Source: Pseudovibrio sp. Ad37 (GTDB lineage Bacteria; Pseudomonadota; Alphaproteobacteria; Rhizobiales; Stappiaceae). From it: 48,791 nt of DNA. The number at the start of each line of letters is the position of its first letter. Position 1 is the stretch's first letter. The notes beneath the pieces were generated by a model. That model was not told the DNA's origin, ran no database searches, and saw nothing but the letters and a program-made list of their open reading frames with translations. This document shows positions 17,249-28,289 of the stretch, one piece after another. The DNA lies in assembly GCF_001623075.1 (NCBI RefSeq), contig NZ_LMCF01000027.1, positions 1 to 48,791 of the forward strand, read 5' to 3'. Both the position numbers and the translations under genes were made by a program.

Positions 17249-20200
17249 TCAATACTGCACGAATAGTCTGGCGTTGGCGCCGTGGTCCAGGGTTTGGTCG
17301 GCGAGGAGGCCGTAGTAGTTGATGTTGAGTTGGATGTGCTCGGCTAGCCGGGATTCAAGGCCGGTTTCGATCAGGGCCACGTTGCGGGCGATTGGGACGC
17401 TGGCGACGGTGAAGGGGTTGCCGCTGTCGATGAAGCTTTGGGTGTAGTCGAGCGTATCAGCGGAAGAGTATTGCCATGCTGCCAAGCCAACAAAGCTTGT
17501 GTCCCCGTAAAGGTAGTTGGAAAGATCAAACTCGCCGCGTGTTCCCAGCGTCAGAAAGGTGAGGGAGTTGGATTGTCCATCTGCTTTGAGTGCTGCTGCA
17601 CCGCCGGTTTCGTTGAAGCCGGGGCCGGACAGGTAAGCATAGGCAACTCCTGCGAAAGGTTCCAGATTGCCGTAGGTGCTTTCCAACGTGTACCCAAGCT
17701 CACCAAACACTTGCACAGAACCGGCGAACTGGTCAGATGACAGTGTTTCTTCCGGGAAGAGGCTTACATCGCGATCAGTTGCAATGTTGTACCATGTACC
17801 GGCAACACCTCCGCGCAGTTTGACGTTGTCGATCGGATTGGCACTGGCGTAGCCGCCGACACTGTAGCTGTCACTGTCAGATGAGGCATCGATGGAGCTG
17901 ATGTCGATGGATGTTCTGCCGAAGCCTGCAACCACACCCAGCTGCACCATGTCAAAGTAGATTGCATCAACACCAACCAGAACGCCGCCGACGCTTCTAC
18001 CTGTGGTGCGGGCATTGCCATCGGAGAAGAATTGACCCCAGCTGCCGTAGACCTGTCCCCACATCGCAAAGTTGCTGACCGTGCGGGAAACGGTGTCGTC
18101 ATCCACGTCTGCAGCAAAAGCGCTGTGGGCCTTGTAAAGGCGGTCATTCACCGCTTGTCTCAGGAAGCGGCTGTCGGCAAGAAGGATTGCACGGGTTGAA
18201 GCGTTGATTTCACCGGCGAGGGGATCGAGAAGAGCTTTAATTTGAGCGTTGTTCATGGGAGCAAGCTGTGTGAAGAGATCGCCGCTTTCATTGATAGTAT
18301 CAAGCGCCAGAGTGACTGAATGTTCGTTGCGTGTATCTGCCAGACCATTGAAGTTGTTGGAGCTTCGGATGAACTGGATCGCAACGTCGTTACCGTCTCC
18401 GGGAATACCGTAGAGCACGTTTACATCAAGCATAAACATATCGTGGCTGACTGAACTGAACGTGCCTGTCGGCGGCTCTGTCCCTGGAGCGGAGAGATTG
18501 TCAATAATGACGAACTCATCGCCGATTTTGACCGGTGTTGGACCCATAACGTTAACGAGATCAAGCGCAACGTCGTTCAGGTCCACGCTGCCACCTGCGA
18601 GGATCTGGATCTGATCCGCGTTTGCCATTCCAGATACCGGATCAGAGCCGATTTCCATTTCCAGCGTGCCGCCAGTGCCAGTCGCGTCCAGACTGCCGAG
18701 CGTAATTGTACCGAAGGACGCTCCGGGTGCGATGATGCCGCCGTTAAGTGTCACACTGCCGCTGGCTGTGCCGTACCCTTCGAGCCGACCATCGGCGTTC
18801 ACGGTCAGATCACCTGAAAGAGTAGAACTATCCGTTAAGGACGTACCAATCCGCATGGTGCCGCCGTTGATGGTGGAGCTGACCAGAGATTTGGTGCCGT
18901 CTGATAGGATAAACGTACCAGCACCGTTCTTTAGGAAGGTACCTCCACCGGGAGTGGCATCTCCTGTCCAGGTGAGGGTTGCACCTGCGTTTGCCATGTC
19001 GATGGTATTATCATTGCTGCTCACCTGCAGCTTGGTCGTATCAACAGTTTCGCTGCCTGTGCCCAGATAGAAAAGAGTTCCACCGTTTACGATCACGTTG
19101 CCGGACCCAATGGCCGAGGTAGAAAAGCCTTCCAGACCAAGCGTGCCGGTGTCGATTTCAATATCTGCTGTGTAGCCTGAGTTGTCGCCAAGCAGATTGA
19201 CTTCACCCGGGCCGGTGAAGGTAACCTGATCTGAACCGGTCAGCCCGGACATGATGTTGATCTGGCCAACGATGTCGGTCGTTCCAACCACGTTCCCGGC
19301 GCCGGAAAACGCCAGTTCATTGATGGTGACCGTGCTGCCGCCGGTGTAGGTCAGGGTTGAGGAGTTCAGCGTGATGCCGACATTGCCGTTGCCGATGTTG
19401 GTGCCGTCACTGAAGATCAACTCGGTATCGGTTACGCCAAGATCACCAGTCCATGAGCTGTTAGTACCGGTTAGGGTGGTTGTTTGGCCACCATCGATGG
19501 ACAAGTTGCCAGAGCCGGAAAGGTTGGAGGAGATTTCCAGATTGACCGTATTGTCATCAATGTCGATTGTGTTGCTTGTGCCACTGGCGATAGCAATCCT
19601 TGAGAGATTGACGTCTGTGGAGCCCTGATAGAGCAGGTTACCATTGTTGAGGGTGGTTGTGCCAAGCCCAAGGCGGTCCGGGTCGTTAAACTCGACGGAA
19701 CTGTTTTCCTGAACAATGAGGCCACCGGAGAAATTGTTGTCGCCCTGCAGGTTGACCGTGCCGCCAGACCCAATGGTGAGAGCCCCCGGTGTGCCGCCGC
19801 CATCTGTGATGTCACCAGTCAATGTCAGGGTGCGTCCGGATTGCACATCAAGCGTACCGTCATCGTGCATCTTGAAATCGTTGGCGATGGTCGCATCTGT
19901 ACCGGAAATATAACTCAGATCACCACCGTAAAAGAGAACGTCACCTGTGCCGATGTTGGCTGCCGCTCCAAACTCCACAGTACCGGCTGCCAGATCCAAA
20001 CCGCCGCTGAAGCTGCTGCCCGCTCCACCCAGAACCAGCGTTCCTGCTCCGAGTTTCTTTAAGCGACCAGACCCGCTGATATCATTGCTGACAGTGAGGG
20101 TGTCGTTCGTGCCAACCTCAATTGAGGAGGTTCCATCCAGATCGATGAGGTTGTTGATTGTTGCTGAAGAGCCGGTAAATGTGAGGTGGCCGCTGTTCAA

Positions 20201-21181
20201 TTCAATCGCGCTGTTGCCCAGATTGGACGCGCTTGAAAATTGAACTTCTGTGCCATCAATGTCCGTTCCACCGGTCCAAGAATTGTTGCCCGACAGAATG
20301 GTTACACCATTGCCTGCAAACCGGAGGGCTCCGTTCCCAGTAATGTCGCCTACGAGATTGAAATTGCCTGAAGAGGTTGTAATGAAGTTAGCGTCACTTG
20401 CTTCTGGCCCATCCACAACAAGAATGTCTCCATCAATAGTTGTGCTTCCGATTGCTGTGATACTGCCACCGGTAAACTCAAACTGGCCTTGCCCGGCAGA
20501 GTTCGTGTTAATGAACTCGACGTTGGCTCCTTCATCAACGCTCATCTTGCCTCGAAACAGCTTGTTGTTGGAGGTAAGTCGCGTAGTTCCTTCTTCAAAA
20601 TAGATATCACCGGCACCATCTTCGGCAGAGGCGAGCTGAGCAATAATATGTTCACCTCCACTACTGGTCGCATTAAAGACCACTGTCGCGCCATCGAAGA
20701 AGATCAAGTCTCTTGCTTCAATTAAGCCCGGTGTTGTTGCTGGGTCACCGAGTTCTCCGCCAATATTAATCGTCCCGCCGCTGCCAATGACAATGCTGGT
20801 TGGCGAGGCTAGGAAACTACCATTGTCTGAAAGGTTGAGAGTTCCCTGATTTACAGAAGTCCCAATCTGGAGCGAAAAGACTGAACCGGTTTGCACCATG
20901 GAAGCGCTATCAGTGATATTCACAACTCCGTTGGCATTGATCTGCCCGATACCTACGAAATCGCTGAAGTTGACTGTTTCACCCTGAGAGATATTTAACG
21001 TTCCGTCAGTCCCAAAGCCCACATAAATGCCGTTGGTCGCATCTATGACGTCTGGTGGTACGTTTACGGTTCCCGTGACAATCTCCTGAGCAGGAGCTAA
21101 ACTGATGGTGACGGCAAGCAGGCAGGCAAACGCAAGGCCCGCAAGTACAGTTGTTCCGAAAAGACGCTCACTATACCACAT
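17249..21181 (-). CDS. autotransporter (type V secretion) with repeat-rich passenger
   Basis: Large outer-membrane autotransporter, 1310 residues from the start at 21181, which has GAGGG five bases upstream; the frame reaches 21268 but without a ribosome site. The signal peptide covers residues 1 to about 31 and ends in SLAPAQ. The passenger is Gly/Ser/Thr/Asn-rich with many beta-helix repeats of the PATR type: KLGAGTLVLGG, NLQGDNNFSGGL, TLTGTNSSWTGD, FLKNGAGTFIL. The C-terminal beta-barrel (about 1035-1310) starts near NFAMWGQVYGSWG and ends in the aromatic LFVQY. A surface adhesin role is likely. The adjacent Rrf2 gene is on the same strand upstream, but a 340-bp gap argues for a separate promoter. 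Confidence 0.9.
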   Translation of the reverse strand: MWYSERLFGTTVLAGLAFACLLAVTISLAPAQEIVTGTVNVPPDVIDATNGIYVGFGTDGTLNISQGETVNFSDFVGIGQINANGVVNITDSASMVQTGSVFSLQIGTSVNQGTLNLSDNGSFLASPTSIVIGSGGTINIGGELGDPATTPGLIEARDLIFFDGATVVFNATSSGGEHIIAQLASAEDGAGDIYFEEGTTRLTSNNKLFRGKMSVDEGANVEFINTNSAGQGQFEFTGGSITAIGSTTIDGDILVVDGPEASDANFITTSSGNFNLVGDITGNGALRFAGNGVTILSGNNSWTGGTDIDGTEVQFSSASNLGNSAIELNSGHLTFTGSSATINNLIDLDGTSSIEVGTNDTLTVSNDISGSGRLKKLGAGTLVLGGAGSSFSGGLDLAAGTVEFGAAANIGTGDVLFYGGDLSYISGTDATIANDFKMHDDGTLDVQSGRTLTLTGDITDGGGTPGALTIGSGGTVNLQGDNNFSGGLIVQENSSVEFNDPDRLGLGTTTLNNGNLLYQGSTDVNLSRIAIASGTSNTIDIDDNTVNLEISSNLSGSGNLSIDGGQTTTLTGTNSSWTGDLGVTDTELIFSDGTNIGNGNVGITLNSSTLTYTGGSTVTINELAFSGAGNVVGTTDIVGQINIMSGLTGSDQVTFTGPGEVNLLGDNSGYTADIEIDTGTLGLEGFSTSAIGSGNVIVNGGTLFYLGTGSETVDTTKLQVSSNDNTIDMANAGATLTWTGDATPGGGTFLKNGAGTFILSDGTKSLVSSTINGGTMRIGTSLTDSSTLSGDLTVNADGRLEGYGTASGSVTLNGGIIAPGASFGTITLGSLDATGTGGTLEMEIGSDPVSGMANADQIQILAGGSVDLNDVALDLVNVMGPTPVKIGDEFVIIDNLSAPGTEPPTGTFSSVSHDMFMLDVNVLYGIPGDGNDVAIQFIRSSNNFNGLADTRNEHSVTLALDTINESGDLFTQLAPMNNAQIKALLDPLAGEINASTRAILLADSRFLRQAVNDRLYKAHSAFAADVDDDTVSRTVSNFAMWGQVYGSWGQFFSDGNARTTGRSVGGVLVGVDAIYFDMVQLGVVAGFGRTSIDISSIDASSDSDSYSVGGYASANPIDNVKLRGGVAGTWYNIATDRDVSLFPEETLSSDQFAGSVQVFGELGYTLESTYGNLEPFAGVAYAYLSGPGFNETGGAAALKADGQSNSLTFLTLGTRGEFDLSNYLYGDTSFVGLAAWQYSSADTLDYTQSFIDSGNPFTVASVPIARNVALIETGLESRLAEHIQLNINYYGLLADQTLDHGANARLFVQY

Positions 21182-21522
21182 TTCAACCCTCACACATTTG
21201 CCAGCTACAGCAGTTCTGAGACAGTTGTTCGGTCGAGCACAGCCGTTACCAAAGGCTGCGCAGTGCAAAACGCAGCTTCAGTTTGAGTAATCACATTAGT
21301 AATCCGTTAAGATTTCTTCGCGCTACACAATTATGCTGTATTCGACTAAGGAGCTACGAAGTGATACGCAATACTCTTCTCATGAGCTATAGATTAACTG
21401 AATCGAATATAGTTATTAATAGAGTTTTTATTTGTTAAATTAGATTTAATTGTGAATTCAATATAGGATTGGTCAAATATACGAATGAGAAGGTCAATAG
21501 TGTCTACGAAGTATTCTTCCTG
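21182..21522. other. AT-rich promoter region of the autotransporter
   Basis: 340 bp separating two minus-strand genes. The stretch around 21400-21480 is very AT-rich and probably holds the autotransporter promoter. No hairpin terminator for the Rrf2 gene and no coding sequence were recognised. Confidence 0.4.
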
Positions 21523-21969
21523 CTAGCTTTGTTGTGCCACCAAAGCAGATGGTACTGGCAAATCGATAACTGCACTCTCAATTGTCATTTCATCGAGCAC
21601 GCTCAGGAAGGCGCTGGATGCTCTTTGCATCAATGGTTTTAGGCGACAAGAGGGGAGGAAGCAGCATTGGATTTCTCCACATTCGCTCTGTCGCAGGCAC
21701 TCGACCACGGCAAAATCATTCTCTACCGCGCGGACAACATCTCCAACGCTGATGTCTTGTGCGAGACGGCCCAGTTTAAACCCTCCACCACGACCACGCA
21801 TGGTCTCAAGAATACCGGCACGGGAGAGTTGGTTGACGAGTTTCATCACATGGCCACGTGAGAAACCTTGCTGCAAAACGACCTGATCGATGCGTTGAAG
21901 AATGTCTGGTTGCATGGCGCATTGCATAACGAGCCGCAAAGCAAAATCGCTTGCCTGATTTAAACGCAT
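21523..21969 (-). CDS. Rrf2-family Fe-S regulator, NsrR-like
   Basis: Transcription regulator, 148 residues. The N-terminal winged helix (MRLNQASDFALRLVMQCA through KLVNQLSRAGILETMRGRGGGF) is typical of Rrf2 proteins. The C-terminal half has a cysteine cluster (Cys91, 97, 102, 103 and 108) in CLRQSEC..CCFLPSCRLK, followed by a dimer helix AFLSVLDEMT. The CRLK plus F-L-VLD signature points to NsrR, a nitric-oxide-sensing [2Fe-2S]/[4Fe-4S] repressor. No nitrosative-stress gene is adjacent; katG lies 3 kb away. A palindrome just upstream suggests autoregulation. NsrR against another Rrf2 subgroup is not settled. Confidence 0.85.
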   Translation of the reverse strand: MRLNQASDFALRLVMQCAMQPDILQRIDQVVLQQGFSRGHVMKLVNQLSRAGILETMRGRGGGFKLGRLAQDISVGDVVRAVENDFAVVECLRQSECGEIQCCFLPSCRLKPLMQRASSAFLSVLDEMTIESAVIDLPVPSALVAQQS

Positions 21970-21983
21970 AGTGATGCTCCAAA

Positions 21984-22002
21984 GATATATCGTGCGTATA
22001 TC
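21984..22002. promoter_or_regulatory. inverted repeat upstream of the Rrf2 gene
   Basis: GATATA-N7-TATATC starts 15 bp upstream of the Rrf2 start and extends imperfectly to AAGATATAT on the left. The same AAGATATAT nonamer recurs at about 22148. NsrR boxes are also built on AAGAT half-sites, so this is a plausible autoregulatory operator. Inference only. Confidence 0.4.
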
Positions 22003-22321
22003 ATAAAATCAGAGAGTGCTGAACACCGAAAGCGATGTGGTGCTGTGTATATTTTAAGTGTATGAAATAACACATAATTTAGTGTCAACTCAGCTCTTTC
22101 TAAGAAAAGATGCAAATAATATATGTCTTTTGTTATGTGCGATGATAAAGATATATATAAAATAGATATTATGAGTCGGAAAGTTGTCACGATAGAGGGC
22201 AGGGGTTGTCTCACCAGTGTTTGGCATCGAATTAAGCTGTCAATTTCTTCCTCGTAAAGAACTCTGATTTCTCTGATGTACCACCGTCTGCTCTGAAACT
22301 TTTAAACTACGGAGACCTGTT

Positions 22322-22543
22322 ATGTTGCCCGCCATTGTCTTGATCGCAGAAGGATTGGTTGCTCTCTGGTTCCTACTGTTTTTGACCATGATCACAAGCA
22401 TCTACCTGGATGGTAGAGGATATGGCTCAGGCGTGAAACCCAAGGCAGAGCTAGCTTTCTTCAAACACATTCGTGTCTTCGTAACACTCGGCATATCAGT
22501 TGCCTGCGTCGTGACACTGGCTGAAGCATTTGAATTGATCTGA
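22322..22543 (+). CDS. small two-helix membrane protein, unknown function
   Basis: 73 residues, ATG at 22322 with GGAG about eight bases upstream. Two hydrophobic segments (about 4-28 and 49-70) flank a polar loop containing DGRGYGSGVKPKAE. No family is recognised. It is followed 19 nt later by a 30-residue membrane peptide with its own ribosome site, and the two probably share a transcript. It is transcribed away from the Rrf2 gene, so it could be a target of that regulator, but nothing proves this. Confidence 0.6.
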   Translation: MLPAIVLIAEGLVALWFLLFLTMITSIYLDGRGYGSGVKPKAELAFFKHIRVFVTLGISVACVVTLAEAFELI

Positions 22544-22562
22544 CGGAAATCGGAAGAGCCCC

Positions 22563-22655
22563 ATGAAAATCTACGAGTACCTCCCCGCCATCTTCATCTG
22601 GGCCATAGTCCCAGCCCCCCTCTGGATCTGGCTTGGCCTGATCTGGTTTGTTTGA
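22563..22655 (+). CDS. 30-residue single-span membrane peptide
   Basis: ATG 22563 to TGA 22655. The peptide is MKIYEYLP followed by a strongly hydrophobic span with four Trp residues and ending in LIWFV. GGAAGAG lies five bases upstream. The spacing behind the 73-residue membrane protein suggests an operon of two tiny membrane proteins. Such short hydrophobic peptides often act as regulators or subunits of membrane complexes, but no function can be assigned here. Confidence 0.4.
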   Translation: MKIYEYLPAIFIWAIVPAPLWIWLGLIWFV

Positions 22656-22745
22656 GAGGGGTGAGAGGAGCTTACGCCATTCCCTCAAAATCCGATCTAT
22701 GGATGTCCTTCTCACCCGACTTACAGGCGAAGAGGGGAGCCTTAG

Positions 22746-22964
22746 GTAGGCTGGGAGGCAGGTATTGGTGAGGTAGAAGGTGTCCAGATTCTGCAGCCGA
22801 AGGTGGAACGATTGAGCTTGCAGTTCAATGACGCGGATTCACGTGCCGTCCGGCAGATGGTGATTGATGCGCCAGCCGCCTCAGATTGCAACCCAGACAC
22901 CTCCGAGATGATAAAGCTCCTGAACAGCTGTAAGGAGACGATTGTAGGGAGTATTAGCGGTTAA
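22746..22964 (+). pseudogene. possible gene remnant without a start
   Basis: An open frame of about 72 codons with coding-like composition (for example LQFNDADSRAVRQMVIDAP and MIKLLNSCKETIVGS) ending at TAA 22962-22964. It has no plausible N-terminal start and an in-frame stop just upstream. It may be the C-terminal relic of a lost gene between the small membrane proteins and the serine dehydratase. The family is not recognised. Confidence 0.25.
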
Positions 22965-22988
22965 GGCATTGAGATCTATGGATCAACC

Positions 22989-24548
22989 TCATCCGCACAT
23001 TGCACAGGCAGTCGGTGTTGCCGCACATCCACCGCGAGCGGTACAGCGCAAGTCAGAGTGCATCTGTTTGCCTACTTTTTGTGTGCTGATGACCATCTCA
23101 TCAAATGGCAAAACAGCGTCAAAACCAGAAAGGCTAGCAACCGCAGACGATTGCGCATGCGCGATCCCAGCGATATTGCGCGCATGACAGGGAATTTCCA
23201 CTTCCCCACCAACTGGGTCGCAAACCAAACCAAGCGTATTCATCAGACAAAGTGATGCCGCATTAAAGGCTTGTTGTGCTGTTCCTCCAAACAGATGGAC
23301 CAATCCAGCTGAGATCATTGCGGCTGAAGCACCAGTCTCCACTGAGCATCCTCCCGTTTCAGCGGCAAAACTTCCGTGCTCAGCAAAAACAGCTCCCACA
23401 AGTGCTGTGACTTGAAGGGCGTCGATAATCCTTTCACGATCAACACCTTGTTGTTTCAAGGAATATAGCGTGCCCGGTACGATGCCAGAACTTCCAGCTG
23501 TTGGAGCAGCAACAACCACTCCCCGATTTGCGTTTGCATCCATAACTGCAAGAGAAGCGCTAAGCGCATCCTGCAAGAATGGTGAGCCGATAATCTCCAC
23601 GGGATTTGCTGCACCAACCTGCTTTGCGCTCGGTTTCAGGAACTTCATAGTGGATGATTGATTGGTAAGCGCAAGGCCTGCCTGAACTGCGTCCATCATC
23701 ACATCATACCGGTCTGCAAAGGCTTTTCGCGTTTGGGTCTCAGTCAAGCCTAACCGTTTGGTTTCCAGGGACAAAGCAAGATCTGCAAAACTGTGTCCGC
23801 TGCTGGTTTGTTGGACCAAAGCCTTTGGGCTGGCAAAAAGAGGGGCCTCGTCGTGGACAGAGAATTGGACAGGTGTGCAGGACCTGACCTTCCAGCTCTG
23901 TTCTATCATGTCTTTCAACTCTGGTTGTTGAGGTGATAGTGGCGAACTGGATTTGATCTCAATAAGTTGGTGGCTATTCTTTGAACCTGCACAGACACGA
24001 GCTTGTACCTTTGCATTTGAGGGAAGCTGCTGAAGAGGTGAATTGTCTCCACATTCCAGCAGAAGTATAAAATCGCTCCCAGTCACATCAATTGCGAAAG
24101 AGTTAAAGCTATCGAGCTTGAACATCCCGCCGCCTATTGAAAGGCCTTTGAAGTGATCTTCCCGAAGTGCGCCTTCGCTGTCTTCAACCGTGACTGCAAT
24201 TTCTAGTCGGTTTGGATGATCGTTGGTGTCTAAATTTCTAATGTTGATCTCTAGCGTAAATGGCTTGCCGTTCATCAGATCAGATAGAGCTTGTCGATAC
24301 TTAGGCGAGGTGACCTCTTCTCCCACCAAGCCTGCTGCAAAGCCTTCGTCACTGCCTTGGTTGGTATAGACTTGGGCAAAAGAACCTTCTGGATCAAATG
24401 CCATTTCGACATTGACGATTTTATCGCCATCACAAAGAGAGAGTTGGCGAACAGTCTTCCCGATGAAGTACGGCGCTGCAGAGTGAGAACTCGACGGTCC
24501 TCTCATCACCGGACCAATTATGGAATTGAGAAGACTGATAGTGCTCAT
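22989..24548 (-). CDS. sdaA: L-serine dehydratase (iron-sulfur dependent)
   Basis: Deaminates L-serine to pyruvate and ammonia in the cytoplasm, 519 residues. The alpha/beta domains are fused as in SdaA. Start 24548 (MSTISLLNSIIGP) has GGAG eight bases upstream; the longer frame to 24629 is not homologous. The N-terminal beta domain has GPSSSHSAAPY at 18-27. The catalytic alpha domain has APTAGSSGIVPG near 348-359 and the three cluster ligands Cys401 (GGCSVE), Cys443 (LVCDPVGG) and Cys454 (IPCHARN). It is about 60 residues longer than E. coli SdaA, with the extra length mostly in the middle of the beta region. Divergent from katG. Confidence 0.9.
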   Translation of the reverse strand: MSTISLLNSIIGPVMRGPSSSHSAAPYFIGKTVRQLSLCDGDKIVNVEMAFDPEGSFAQVYTNQGSDEGFAAGLVGEEVTSPKYRQALSDLMNGKPFTLEINIRNLDTNDHPNRLEIAVTVEDSEGALREDHFKGLSIGGGMFKLDSFNSFAIDVTGSDFILLLECGDNSPLQQLPSNAKVQARVCAGSKNSHQLIEIKSSSPLSPQQPELKDMIEQSWKVRSCTPVQFSVHDEAPLFASPKALVQQTSSGHSFADLALSLETKRLGLTETQTRKAFADRYDVMMDAVQAGLALTNQSSTMKFLKPSAKQVGAANPVEIIGSPFLQDALSASLAVMDANANRGVVVAAPTAGSSGIVPGTLYSLKQQGVDRERIIDALQVTALVGAVFAEHGSFAAETGGCSVETGASAAMISAGLVHLFGGTAQQAFNAASLCLMNTLGLVCDPVGGEVEIPCHARNIAGIAHAQSSAVASLSGFDAVLPFDEMVISTQKVGKQMHSDLRCTARGGCAATPTACAMCG

Positions 24549-27052
<2,504 letters not shown>

Positions 27053-27066
27053 TAAATGCGACCAGT

Positions 27067-27097
27067 CCGGGCAGGGAACTGCCCGGGCTTCTTCTTG
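27067..27097 (+). terminator. hairpin terminator after katG
   Basis: CCGGGCAG-GGAA-CTGCCCGG, an 8-bp GC-rich stem with a tetraloop, followed by a T-rich but interrupted tail (GCTTCTTCTT). It starts 14 bp after the katG stop. Confidence 0.75.
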
Positions 27098-27174
27098 CAA
27101 CTCCCTACAGGTGCCCTCTCCATCCCAGCTATATCCAGTTGCGCTTCTGTGTTTTTCCGGTTAAGAACCGCTTG

Positions 27175-27257
27175 ACCTCGGGGTGCGCGTATTTGTCGTG
27201 CTGAGATGCTTTAGTGGCGAACCCGTTGAACCTGAACCGGCTAGAACCGGCGGAGGG
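27175..27257 (+). promoter_or_regulatory. TPP (THI-box) riboswitch
   Basis: The canonical conserved segments occur in order: GGGGTGC at 27180-27186, CTGAGA at 27201-27206, ACCCGTTGAACCTGA at 27221-27235, and a TAGAACCGGCGGAGGG variant of the 3' box at 27242-27257. CCTC (27176-27179) can pair with GAGG (27253-27256) to close P1. It lies directly upstream of thiBPQ. Thiamine pyrophosphate binding should shut off the transporter. The CCCTCTC at about 27284-27290 could mask the thiB Shine-Dalgarno GGAGG. Confidence 0.93.
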
Positions 27258-27308
27258 AAGGGTACCGGTTTCATCCATCCTTGCCCTCTCGCCGCAATGG
27301 AGGATGAC

Positions 27309-28289
27309 TTGAAACATCTGTTAATTGCTGCGGGATTACTCACTGCAACATCAGCGATGGCTGCTGAGAAGCCTCAACTGACAGTTTACACATACGACAG
27401 CTTCGTTTCTGACTGGGGCCCAGGCCCAAAAGTGGAAGAAGCGTTTGAGGCTGTATGCGAGTGTGACCTGAAACTTGTTGGCGTCGAAGATGGCGCAGCA
27501 CTGCTTTCCCGCATTCGTCTTGAAGGTAAAAACTCAGATGCCGATGTGGTGCTGGGTCTGGACACCAATCTGGTAGAGACTGCCAAGAAAACTGGCCTGT
27601 TTGCACCACACTCTGTTGAAGCCCAATATACACTGCCAGTGGAGTGGGCTGACGAAACCTTTGTGCCGTACGACTGGGGCTACTTTGCCTTCGTACACAA
27701 GGCTGGCGAAACCGTACCAACCAACTTCCGCGAGCTTGCGAAGAGTGATGCCAAGATCCTTATTCAGGATCCACGCTCCTCTACACCCGGCCTCGGGTTG
27801 TTGCTTTGGGTGAAAGCGGCTTACGGAGACGAAGCTGCTGATGTTTGGGCGGATCTTTCCGATAACATCGTGACGGTTACAAAAGGTTGGTCAGAAGCCT
27901 ACGGTCTATTCCTTGATGGGGAAGCGGACATGGTGCTCAGTTACACCACGTCTCCGGCTTACCACCTGATTGCCGAGGAAGATAACAGCAAAACCACTGC
28001 CGCGTTTGAAGAAGGCCATTACATGCAGGTTGAAGTAGCGGCAAAGCTTGCCGGGACTGATCAGCCAGAGTTGGCAGACAAGTTCCTGAGCTTCATGGTT
28101 TCAGATGCTTTCCAGACAATCATTCCAACAACCAACTGGATGTATCCAGCTGTGACACCAAAAGGTGGTTTACCTGCTGGGTTCGACACTCTGCAGGTGC
28201 CTGAAAAAGCTTTGTTCTTTAAGCCTGAAGAAGCTGCTGCTGCAAGACGTGAGGCTCTGCCGGAATGGCTAGAAGCGCTCAGCCAGTAA
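27309..28289 (+). CDS. thiB: thiamine ABC transporter substrate-binding protein
   Basis: Periplasmic thiamine/TPP-binding protein, about 326 residues. The best start is TTG 27309: GGAGG lies five bases upstream, and the product then begins with a textbook signal peptide (KHLLIAAGLL..SAMAA, then EKPQLTVYTYDSF). ATG 27297 overlaps that Shine-Dalgarno. Family marks include LTVYTYDSFVSDWGPGP, GLDTNLVETAKKTGLF, VPYDWGYFAFVH and SYTTSPAYH. It is under a TPP riboswitch and overlaps thiP by 25 nt. It captures thiamine for the ThiPQ membrane complex. Confidence 0.93.
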   Translation: MKHLLIAAGLLTATSAMAAEKPQLTVYTYDSFVSDWGPGPKVEEAFEAVCECDLKLVGVEDGAALLSRIRLEGKNSDADVVLGLDTNLVETAKKTGLFAPHSVEAQYTLPVEWADETFVPYDWGYFAFVHKAGETVPTNFRELAKSDAKILIQDPRSSTPGLGLLLWVKAAYGDEAADVWADLSDNIVTVTKGWSEAYGLFLDGEADMVLSYTTSPAYHLIAEEDNSKTTAAFEEGHYMQVEVAAKLAGTDQPELADKFLSFMVSDAFQTIIPTTNWMYPAVTPKGGLPAGFDTLQVPEKALFFKPEEAAAARREALPEWLEALSQ

